DNA from: an uncultured Bacilli bacterium
GTDB taxonomy: Bacteria; Bacillota_I; Bacilli_A; RF39; UBA660
Direction: 5' to 3'
DNA length: 26,710 bases
Assembly (NCBI GenBank): GCA_934097015.1
Contig: CAKONF010000015.1
Coordinates: forward strand, 1 to 26,710
The position numbers and the translations under genes were made by a program. Positions 1 through 6,287 of the stretch are shown piece by piece. Position 1 is the first letter of the stretch. The number at the start of each line of letters is the position of its first letter. The notes under the pieces were generated by a model, which made no database searches, was not told the origin of the DNA, and worked only from the letters and a program-made list of their open reading frames with translations.

Positions 1-35
1 AAACCCCAATTGAGTATAGAACTCAACTAGGGTTT
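1..35 (-). terminator. Hairpin, probable terminator of the tagO-like gene
   Basis: AAACCC (1-6) pairs with GGGTTT (30-35), and TTGAGT (10-15) pairs with ACTCAA (21-26). A small internal loop and a 5-base loop separate the arms. It lies about 45 bases past the stop of the minus-strand transferase gene. Any T-run on that strand would fall outside the window, so the call rests on the stem and its position only. It could instead serve a plus-strand gene to the left. Confidence 0.5.
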
Positions 36-77
36 AAATAAAAGTTTTTTATTGTCTACTTTTTATTGACAAGTTCA

Positions 78-1130
78 TTATTTATTTTTGCTAGTTTTAT
101 CGTGTTTATATAATATATCTGTTTTAAATATAAATATTATTACTATAATCATTAAAAGTATGTATAGTGATATTGCTATGTCTGATTTACCTATAGCATA
201 AAGAACTGATACTGCACTAAATAATGCATTTATTGCATATATTATTAAAACAGTTTTTCTAACAGAAGATGTTTTATTTAGCAACTGAAAATGTACGTGT
301 TCTTTATCTGGCTTACCAATTGATTCTCCTTTTATGAGTCTTCTTAAAATTGCAAGTAAAGTATCTAATATTGGAATAAAAAGAATTAAGATAGGTATTA
401 GGAATGATGTTAATGTTGCTGTTTTAAATCCAAGTAATGATATTACTGCAACCATAAATCCTAAAAACATACTTCCTGTATCTCCCATAAATATTGTCGC
501 TGGATTAAAGTTATAGCATAGAAAGCCTAATGTTGAACCTAACGTTATGAGACATAAGAAAAATCCTAGATTATCTGTTCTATTTAACAAAATTGATATA
601 ATTATTATTGTTATAAAATATATTGAACTTGTACCTGCTGCTAATCCATCTAATCCATCTATTAAATTAATTGAATTTATACATGCAACTATTATAAATA
701 ATGATATTGGGTAGGCCCATAATCCTAAGTTAAAATTCATTCCGTATAAAGAAACTTCATTTATGTATATATTTCCATAGAATACTAGAATAATTGCTAC
801 TAAAATTTGTCCCCACAATTTTGTTGTCGCTTTTAATGGCTTTATATCATCAATTATTCCTAAAAGTACTATTAGAAAACTTCCAATAAGTATAGATATC
901 ATTTGTGTTGTTAATGGAGCGAAAAACATATATCCTACTAGGAATGATAAAAATATTGCTAATCCTCCTAATCTTGGCATAGGTTTTTTGTGTACTTTTC
1001 TTTTATCTGGAATATCCATAGCATTAATGTGTATTGCTATGTCTCTAATAAGTGGAACTAATATTAGAGAAGATATGAATGTTATTAGTATTATATATAA
1101 TATATTTATGTTATTTACTACTATATTCAT
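78..1130 (-). CDS. tagO: Undecaprenyl-phosphate N-acetylhexosamine-1-phosphate transferase, TagO/WecA family
   Basis: A polytopic membrane enzyme of 350 residues in the MraY/WecA/TagO superfamily. It should transfer a sugar-1-phosphate from a UDP-sugar to undecaprenyl phosphate on the inner membrane face, the first step of teichoic acid or other wall-polymer synthesis. Visible motifs are PDKRKVHKKPMPRLGG (residues 41-56), the Asp pair in GIIDDIKPL (D94, D95), the active-site loop NLIDGLDGLAAG (155-166), FMGDTGSMFLGF near 215 and a late EHVHFQLL near 279, where the family has a His-rich loop. About ten hydrophobic helices are spread over the length. Size fits WecA/TagO and the MraY signature is absent. 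The ATG has GAGGAAGTG just upstream. It stands alone, with a terminator behind the preceding operon. Family is certain; the exact sugar and gene name are inferred. Confidence 0.88.
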   Translation of the reverse strand: MNIVVNNINILYIILITFISSLILVPLIRDIAIHINAMDIPDKRKVHKKPMPRLGGLAIFLSFLVGYMFFAPLTTQMISILIGSFLIVLLGIIDDIKPLKATTKLWGQILVAIILVFYGNIYINEVSLYGMNFNLGLWAYPISLFIIVACINSINLIDGLDGLAAGTSSIYFITIIIISILLNRTDNLGFFLCLITLGSTLGFLCYNFNPATIFMGDTGSMFLGFMVAVISLLGFKTATLTSFLIPILILFIPILDTLLAILRRLIKGESIGKPDKEHVHFQLLNKTSSVRKTVLIIYAINALFSAVSVLYAIGKSDIAISLYILLMIIVIIFIFKTDILYKHDKTSKNK

Positions 1131-1217
1131 GTGTTCACTTCCTCATAATCAATATAACATGTAAATAAATTTTAATCTATCTTTTTTATTATTCTTTACA
1201 TTTTTTTAACAATTAAA

Positions 1218-1245
1218 CAAAAAGATAAGGTTTTTATTCCTTATC
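1218..1245 (-). terminator. Rho-independent terminator of the 1234-4772 operon
   Basis: On the minus strand GATAAGG, an 8-base loop and CCTTATC are followed by TTTTTG. The arms are 1239-1245 and 1224-1230. The stem overlaps the stop codon of the DUF1292-like gene, closing the three-gene unit. Confidence 0.85.
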
Positions 1246-1515
1246 GTCTTTTTCCATCATTTCACCAATCATATACATATAATTATTTGTAAAATCTACT
1301 AATACAGATTGTTTAAAATCACTTTCACCTAGGGCACTCATATAAGTGTCTCCATCCTCTATTTCTTCTTCAAATATTTCATATTCAGTCGTTGGATTTT
1401 TACTAGTTGGATCTAATTTTACACCGAAGAAATATTTTGTTCCATCTATTTCTGTTTCATCTAGTAATGCATATTCTGTATTATCGTCTAAAGTTATTAT
1501 TGTATCTTTTTCCAT
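1234..1515 (-). CDS. Small acidic DUF1292-family protein
   Basis: A 93-residue, strongly acidic soluble protein. The layout, ITLDDNTEYALLDETEIDGTKYFFGVKL followed by an acidic strand pair (here split: ITLDDNTEYALLDE near residues 7-20, then FFGVKLDP near 29-36) and an ending with an E/D-rich tail, looks like the small DUF1292 (YrzB-like) proteins of Firmicutes, whose function is unknown. Start is supported by AAAGGAG six bases upstream of the ATG. It is the last gene of a three-gene operon, 18 bases after the 657-residue membrane protein, and its stop lies inside the terminator stem. DUF1292 genes more often sit beside ruvX/alaS-type genes, so this neighbourhood is unusual. The family call is by pattern only. 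Confidence 0.6.
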   Translation of the reverse strand: MEKDTIITLDDNTEYALLDETEIDGTKYFFGVKLDPTSKNPTTEYEIFEEEIEDGDTYMSALGESDFKQSVLVDFTNNYMYMIGEMMEKDDKE

Positions 1516-1533
1516 TTTTTCTCCTTTATTATT

Positions 1534-3507
1534 CTATTTATATCCTCTGGACATTGCTTCGTTTTCTGCAATTTGTAATGGTTCTTTATTTTGATTTCTT
1601 TTAAGTTCTTCTAATTCTTTCATTACATATTTTAATGTAGATCTTAAATCATTAATACGTTCTTTTGAATTTAAGACTTCTTTTTTAAGTTTTTCATTCT
1701 CTTCTTTTAATTCAGAATTTTGTTCTTTTAATTCTTTATTGGCTTGCTCTAGTTTTTCTAAATTTTCATTTTGATTCATTTTTAAGTAATCTTCAGGTCT
1801 AGGAGTAAGTCCATGATTATGTAAATATTGTATATATTCTCCATCTCCTGGTTTTAAACCATTGGTTTTTAATTCTTCTAATTGTTCTTCTGTTAAACCT
1901 GGATGATATGAACCAGTTTTCTTTGTCTCATCGTTCTTTTTTGTTGTATCTTCTTTAGTTTGTTCTTTTTCTTTTGCTGGCTCTTTTTCTTTTTTTGGAT
2001 CATTTTCTGGAGTATTCTCTTTATCATCAACTTTTTCAGGTTCAGGATTTTCTATTGTTGGTTCTTTTGGAATTGGTTCTTTACTTGTTTTATTTTTTAA
2101 CAATCTTTTAACTCCTAAAGCACCTAATGCCGTATATAATGCAGCACCTACAGATGTATACATTGCTTGTGCTCCTGCGGCACCTCCAAGAGTATATAAA
2201 CCACTTGCTTCCGAATAAGAGAAACTACCAAATCTTGCAAATACTGATAAACCTTTATTGATACTATTTAAAAGCCCACACAAAGGCGATCCTGGAAGAG
2301 CATTAAATACATGCCATGCTGTTGAATTTATCATCATTATTCCTTGTGCTAGGAAAGGAGAAGTCACAAGAAGTGCTAAGCCAATTGCTACCAATTTTGC
2401 TTTAGGATGCTTTTTAAACCATTCTAATGTATTTTTAACAACTTTAACAACTTTACATTTTTTCTTTATGATTTTATCTTTTAAACTTTCTTTTGCTTCA
2501 GTTTCATTTTTTATATCTTCATTTTCTGGCTCTGTTTGGTCATTTTCAGTTGTTTTTTCTATATCATTATCATCTTTGCCTTTTTCACTATCTTTATCAT
2601 CATTATCTGATGTAGTAGTTGATACATCTGATTTATTATTTATATCTTCTTTATTATTGTCATTTTTATTTTCATTTTCTTTTTGTATTCCAGTTATATT
2701 AAAATTCTCGTCTATATTTACATTATTATCAAAATGTTTAGCCATTGTGTTGAATTTATCACCAAGTTTATTGGCAATTTCATCACCATATTTTTCTCTT
2801 ACTTCTCTTTCAAACTTATCAACTTCATTAGTCCAATATTTATTGTCTTCAGTTTTATTTCCTATTATTTTTTGTAATTCTGTAGATAATTTTATAAATT
2901 CTTCCTGAGTGTTTTTTATATTTTTTAGTTCATCTAGTTTATTATCAAATTCACTATTATTTATTTTATCTTTATATTTTTCAAATTCGTCTACGCTTTT
3001 ATCAACTTTGTTAGATATTTCATTCATTTCAAAAGAAGTATAAGCATTATTAGGGTTGAAAAGTTCTGACATTATTTCAAATTTTCTATCTTCAATTTTT
3101 TCTATAACTTCATCCATATTTATATTTGTATCAGTTGAATCCATTTTTGGTTTCACCTCATCTTTTTTATTATTATCATTATTTTTTATATCTTCTTTAA
3201 TTATTTCTTTTGCAATTATTTTTCCCTTTGTTATTGTTTTTCCTCTAATTGTAGCTGGTTCAATTTCTAATTCTTCTGAATTTTTTAACTCTTCAAAATC
3301 AAAATCAAAATATTTTTTATATAAATCTATCTTATCTTTATCTAGAATATTAGAAGTTGGATAAAATTTATTATTTGATTCTTGATATAAATATCCATTG
3401 TCATCAAATATTGTACTATAGCCAATTAAACTTTCTCCTAACTTACGTTCTTTAATACTAACTTTTCTTAAAGTTTTATATTTATCATCTATGTAATTCT
3501 TTTCCAT
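1534..3507 (-). CDS. Unrecognised multi-domain protein with internal membrane segment and C-terminal coiled coil
   Basis: A 657-residue protein I do not recognise. In order: a folded N-terminal module (about 1-105) resembling part of the upstream gene's product; a charged helical stretch (130-265); a low-complexity acidic Asn/Asp/Glu/Lys linker (275-345); a basic segment with KKKCKVVKVVKN (348-359); two hydrophobic stretches (about 371-394 and the Gly/Ala-rich 432-466) that could cross the membrane; a Pro/Glu/Lys-rich linker (475-535); and a heptad-like coiled coil (581-640). There is no signal peptide, so both charged arms may face the cytosol with a hairpin in the membrane. GAGAATAAAA with AAGGAG precedes the ATG; the stop is TAG. 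It follows its upstream neighbour by only 14 bases. A scaffold or anchoring role is conceivable but not shown. Confidence 0.75.
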   Translation of the reverse strand: MEKNYIDDKYKTLRKVSIKERKLGESLIGYSTIFDDNGYLYQESNNKFYPTSNILDKDKIDLYKKYFDFDFEELKNSEELEIEPATIRGKTITKGKIIAKEIIKEDIKNNDNNKKDEVKPKMDSTDTNINMDEVIEKIEDRKFEIMSELFNPNNAYTSFEMNEISNKVDKSVDEFEKYKDKINNSEFDNKLDELKNIKNTQEEFIKLSTELQKIIGNKTEDNKYWTNEVDKFEREVREKYGDEIANKLGDKFNTMAKHFDNNVNIDENFNITGIQKENENKNDNNKEDINNKSDVSTTTSDNDDKDSEKGKDDNDIEKTTENDQTEPENEDIKNETEAKESLKDKIIKKKCKVVKVVKNTLEWFKKHPKAKLVAIGLALLVTSPFLAQGIMMINSTAWHVFNALPGSPLCGLLNSINKGLSVFARFGSFSYSEASGLYTLGGAAGAQAMYTSVGAALYTALGALGVKRLLKNKTSKEPIPKEPTIENPEPEKVDDKENTPENDPKKEKEPAKEKEQTKEDTTKKNDETKKTGSYHPGLTEEQLEELKTNGLKPGDGEYIQYLHNHGLTPRPEDYLKMNQNENLEKLEQANKELKEQNSELKEENEKLKKEVLNSKERINDLRSTLKYVMKELEELKRNQNKEPLQIAENEAMSRGYK

Positions 3508-3521
3508 TTTTATTCTCCTTA

Positions 3522-4772
3522 TTATAACAGGCTATTAGTTTTTATATCATCTATTATGTTTTCTGTATCTTCAACTAATGTATCTATATAAGATTTAGCC
3601 GTTTCATTTGTTATTGTTAAGTTATTTAAATATGCTCTGTAAGCTTTTAAATATGCTAATAGGATACTTGATTCTAATTCATTAGATGTATCTAAACCAT
3701 ATTTATTTTTAAGAAAGCTATCAAATCCAAAATTTTCTTCAACTTCATCTTTTGTATCTATAACTTTTTCATGTTGTTCTTGTTTTTGTTCATTGGGATA
3801 TACTGCTATACCATTTTTATCATATTGTATTTCGTAATTATGTTTTTTGTAATAATTCATTAAATATGTATTATATTCAACTTCTGATTCGTCAGCACGT
3901 TTATCTCTAGGATAAGGAATAAATGTACCTTCTATATATTTTTTTGGTTCTAATATTAAATCTTCTTGAAATCCGAATTCTTCTTTTGTATTATTTCTTT
4001 CCTTAACAGTTAATTTACCTTTTGTTATTTTATTTTTAATTTTTGGAACTGTTGGATCTTTAATTTTAGAATTTTTAAAAGAAGGATCAACTGTTATTCC
4101 TTGAGAAACTAATACATCAGCATAAGTTAAATTATTTATTGGATCATCAACTACCGCAACAAAAGGCATGAAAATTTCTGCTGCATTTATTCCATCAAAA
4201 TCTATTTTATCTCCTATACCAACAGGAATTTTATCTGTAGTATTAAATAACGCATTACATAGTTCAACGTTTTTTGGATTATTTAAGTCGATATTGTTAG
4301 ATGGATAAATATACCAAGAGCTTTCTTTTTGTATTCCATGAAATAAACCATTTTCATTTTCAACTACTCTGTATCCAATTTGATCATCAAATAATATATC
4401 AACATTTATTAAATTACTATATTCTTTTTCATTATGTATTGTTTTGGGATTTAAATCTAAATAATCTTTCGTTGCTGTATCTAATGAGCTTTTAATTACT
4501 TCACTATCAATTTTATCCATTGGGTCATATATTATCTTATCCTCTTTAACATCTCCATAATATGTATCACCATTTTCATTAGCATAATTGACATTAGTAA
4601 ACTTAGATTTTTCATTATTTATAATAGTTTCTATTTTATCTAATTCATTTTTTAATTCAGCTTCATTTGTGATTCTGTTTAAGATCATTTTAGTTTGTTC
4701 TACATTTTTTGGAAAATATAATTCTATGTCTTTAATAATTTTTTCTTTTCTTTCTAATATTTCTTCGCTCAT
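3522..4772 (-). CDS. Unrecognised soluble acidic protein, first gene of the 1234-4848 operon
   Basis: A 416-residue charged protein with no signal peptide and no membrane segment; I do not recognise the family. The N-terminal 55 residues are helical and charged. Residues 133-176 (GYRVVENENG, then WYIYPSNN and LCNALF) and KITKGKLTVKE (249-258) match, in order, residues 29-67 and 91-101 of the next gene's product, so the two probably share a module of common origin, with about 50 extra residues here. A later piece has EGTFIPYPRD (281-290) followed by EYNTYL. The C-terminal 60 residues look all-helical. The ATG is preceded by AAGGAAAGGAG, and a good promoter lies at 4820-4848. Expression as a genuine protein is well supported; function is unknown. 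Confidence 0.75.
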   Translation of the reverse strand: MSEEILERKEKIIKDIELYFPKNVEQTKMILNRITNEAELKNELDKIETIINNEKSKFTNVNYANENGDTYYGDVKEDKIIYDPMDKIDSEVIKSSLDTATKDYLDLNPKTIHNEKEYSNLINVDILFDDQIGYRVVENENGLFHGIQKESSWYIYPSNNIDLNNPKNVELCNALFNTTDKIPVGIGDKIDFDGINAAEIFMPFVAVVDDPINNLTYADVLVSQGITVDPSFKNSKIKDPTVPKIKNKITKGKLTVKERNNTKEEFGFQEDLILEPKKYIEGTFIPYPRDKRADESEVEYNTYLMNYYKKHNYEIQYDKNGIAVYPNEQKQEQHEKVIDTKDEVEENFGFDSFLKNKYGLDTSNELESSILLAYLKAYRAYLNNLTITNETAKSYIDTLVEDTENIIDDIKTNSLL

Positions 4773-4819
4773 TTTATATGACTCCTTTCCTTAATATAAC
4801 TTGAATTTTCTACGATTTA

Positions 4820-4848
4820 ATTTTATCATATCTTAATTTTGTTGTCTA
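4820..4848 (-). promoter_or_regulatory. SigA-type promoter of the 1234-4772 operon
   Basis: On the minus strand: -35 TAGACA (4843-4848), a 17-base spacer, and an extended -10 TGATAAAAT with the hexamer at 4820-4825. Transcription would begin near 4813, giving a leader of about 40 bases containing the AAGGAAAGGAG ribosome site. It lies directly behind the rluA-like gene, which has no visible terminator, so read-through from there is also possible. Confidence 0.65.
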
Positions 4849-4859
4849 TATTTTATAAT

Positions 4860-5519
4860 TTACTTTTCAATAAGCTTGTCAAATATGATTGGATATCTAT
4901 CTTCTATTATAACTTTTTTATTTGTTATTGGGTGTATGAATTCCAAATATGTTGCATGTAGACACATTCTTCTTATTGGATTCTTTTTCGAATTATATTT
5001 TTTATCTCCAACAATTGGATGATTAATGTTTTCCATGTGAACTCTTATTTGATTTTTTCTTCCTGTTAGTATTTCAATATCTAATAAAGTGTATTCTTTA
5101 TTACTTTTTATTGGTTGATATTTAGTTATTGCTAGTTTTCCGATTTTTTTATCATTTGTTATATATGTTCTTAATGTTTTTGTTTCTGCCAAATAATTCT
5201 TTATTATATCTTTTTGATTAATTTTTCCTTCTACTAAGGCAATATATTTTCTTTTTGTTTTATCCCAATTTCTTTGTAAAATTCTTTTAACTGGTTCTGT
5301 TTTTGCAAATACTATTATTCCACTAGTATCTTTATCTAATCTGTGTACTATAAATATTTTATTAGATTTGTGTTGTTTTTTTACATATTCTGATACTTTT
5401 CTATATAATGTGTTGTTGTTTTCTTTATTTGTCCCTATTGTTAATAATCCACTAGGTTTAGAAATTACAATGAGTGTTTTATCTTCATATAATATTTTAA
5501 GTTTATCGTTCTTTTTCAT
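4860..5519 (-). CDS. RluA-family RNA pseudouridine synthase, short form without S4 domain
   Basis: A 219-residue enzyme converting uridine to pseudouridine in rRNA or tRNA. The family signature HRLDKDTSGIIVFAK begins at H59, with D62 as the expected catalytic aspartate. An early KPSGLLT (21-27) and the later GRKNQIRVHMENINHPIVGD, read here as GRKNQIRVH then HPIVGDKKY, are typical of the RluA/RluC/RluD branch. It lacks the N-terminal S4 RNA-binding domain of RluC/RluD, so it resembles RluA-like minimal enzymes; the target base cannot be read from sequence. AAGGAG lies just upstream of the ATG. It follows tetR by 26 bases, but a terminator-like hairpin occupies that gap, so its expression may be partly uncoupled. 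Family certain, specificity unknown. Confidence 0.88.
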   Translation of the reverse strand: MKKNDKLKILYEDKTLIVISKPSGLLTIGTNKENNNTLYRKVSEYVKKQHKSNKIFIVHRLDKDTSGIIVFAKTEPVKRILQRNWDKTKRKYIALVEGKINQKDIIKNYLAETKTLRTYITNDKKIGKLAITKYQPIKSNKEYTLLDIEILTGRKNQIRVHMENINHPIVGDKKYNSKKNPIRRMCLHATYLEFIHPITNKKVIIEDRYPIIFDKLIEK

Positions 5520-5531
5520 TTGTTCTCCTTA

Positions 5532-5560
5532 AAAAAGATAGCTTGTTAGCTAGTCTTTTT
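5532..5560 (-). terminator. Terminator or attenuator between tetR and the rluA-like gene
   Basis: On the minus strand AAAAAGA, a bulged C, TAGCT, a 4-base loop (AACA), then AGCTATCTTTTTT. The stem contains the tetR stop codon (5546-5548). The T-run ends directly at the AAGGAG ribosome site of the next gene. It should end most tetR transcripts while letting some read into the synthase gene. Confidence 0.7.
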
Positions 5561-6136
5561 GTATTTTGTATTTAATTCTTTATTCATTAAAACTTGTCTA
5601 TATCCTTTGAATGCATCAAATATTATTGTTTCAATATCATTTCTTGTTAATTTTGAATTGGTTGTTGCCATCATAGATGCTATACCGTGAATAATTAACC
5701 ATGTATTAATATATATCTGTTTAGATGATTCTGGACTTAATCCTGTAGATTTAATTATCATTTCTGTATATTTTTTTCCGTCTTCGTTGTCTGCCATTTC
5801 TAATATGTTATTATATTTTGTAAATGATGACATAAATAAGAATTTGAATAAATTTTTTTCTTTTGTAGCAAAATCTATATACGATAAGCCTACTCCAATA
5901 AAGGGTACTTGATGTTCATTTCCTTTAAACAAGTATTTTTTTTGAAGTTCATAAACATCATCGTATACAGTTCTTTTTAAATCATCCATGTTCGTGAATA
6001 ATCTAAATATTGGTTGAGTAGAACATCCTACTACTTTAGCTAAATTTCTTGCAGATAAATTACTGTCACCATCATCTCTTATTATTTTTATTGATCCTTT
6101 TATTAGATCTTCTTTTTTTATTTTTACAGCACTCAT
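5546..6136 (-). CDS. TetR/AcrR-family transcriptional regulator
   Basis: A 196-residue repressor-type protein. The N-terminal three-helix DNA-binding domain spans about residues 5-60, with the helix-turn-helix at 27-47 (LSARNLAKVVGCSTQPIFRL). The C-terminal part is the helical ligand-binding/dimer domain and contains WLIIHGIASMMAT, a WHG-like signature seen in one group of TetR regulators. The ATG at 6136 has AAGGGGAG upstream. Its promoter has a perfect 9-2-9 palindrome at the expected start of transcription (6153-6172), which points to self-repression. It is divergent from clpB, 151 bases apart. No transporter or enzyme that it obviously controls is adjacent, so ligand and targets are unknown. 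Confidence 0.88.
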   Translation of the reverse strand: MSAVKIKKEDLIKGSIKIIRDDGDSNLSARNLAKVVGCSTQPIFRLFTNMDDLKRTVYDDVYELQKKYLFKGNEHQVPFIGVGLSYIDFATKEKNLFKFLFMSSFTKYNNILEMADNEDGKKYTEMIIKSTGLSPESSKQIYINTWLIIHGIASMMATTNSKLTRNDIETIIFDAFKGYRQVLMNKELNTKYKKTS

Positions 6137-6152
6137 ATTTAATCTCCCCTTT

Positions 6153-6172
6153 TAAATAACAAGTGTTATTTA
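6153..6172 (-). promoter_or_regulatory. Palindromic operator, probably for the TetR regulator
   Basis: TAAATAACAAGTGTTATTTA is a 9-2-9 perfect inverted repeat. It lies between the tetR promoter -10 (6180-6185) and its ribosome site, so it would cover the transcription start. This size and placement are usual for TetR autoregulation. Binding is inferred. Confidence 0.65.
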
Positions 6173-6179
6173 CACTTTA

Positions 6180-6207
6180 ATATTACCATAAATTGGTATA
6201 ATGTCAA
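6180..6207 (-). promoter_or_regulatory. Promoter of tetR
   Basis: On the minus strand: -35 TTGACA (6202-6207), a 16-base spacer, and -10 TAATAT (6180-6185) with an upstream TG giving an extended -10. The start would be near 6173, at the edge of the palindrome. Confidence 0.7.
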
Positions 6208-6221
6208 GTAATTTTATTTTG

Positions 6222-6248
6222 TTAGCACTTTCACTTGACAAGTGCTAA
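6222..6248 (+). promoter_or_regulatory. CIRCE operator (HrcA-binding site) of clpB
   Basis: TTAGCACTT (6222-6230), a 9-base spacer, then AAGTGCTAA (6240-6248). This has the exact 9-N9-9 form of the CIRCE element, with the innermost C/G pair changed to T/A. It overlaps the -35 of the clpB promoter, as expected for a heat-shock operator repressed by HrcA. The hrcA gene is not in this window. Confidence 0.9.
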
Positions 6249-6262
6249 TTATTGAGTATAAT
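6235..6262 (+). promoter_or_regulatory. Promoter of clpB
   Basis: Consensus -35 TTGACA (6235-6240) sits inside the right half of CIRCE; after 16 bases comes consensus -10 TATAAT (6257-6262). The start near 6269 leaves a leader of about 19 bases with GGAGG. This rules out the TTG at 6252 as a start codon because it would precede the transcript. Confidence 0.85.
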
Positions 6263-6287
6263 ATTTATTAGAAACGGAGGAATATTT

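Noticed and set aside
2258..2908. 216-residue plus-strand open frame
   Set aside because: It is the complement of the Lys/Glu/Asn-rich 657-residue gene; its Ser/Phe/Leu-rich product is the expected shadow, with no ribosome site.
6252..6287. Upstream TTG start for clpB
   Set aside because: It lies before and inside the -10 box of the clpB promoter, so it would not be transcribed; the ATG at 6288 has GGAGG at the right distance.
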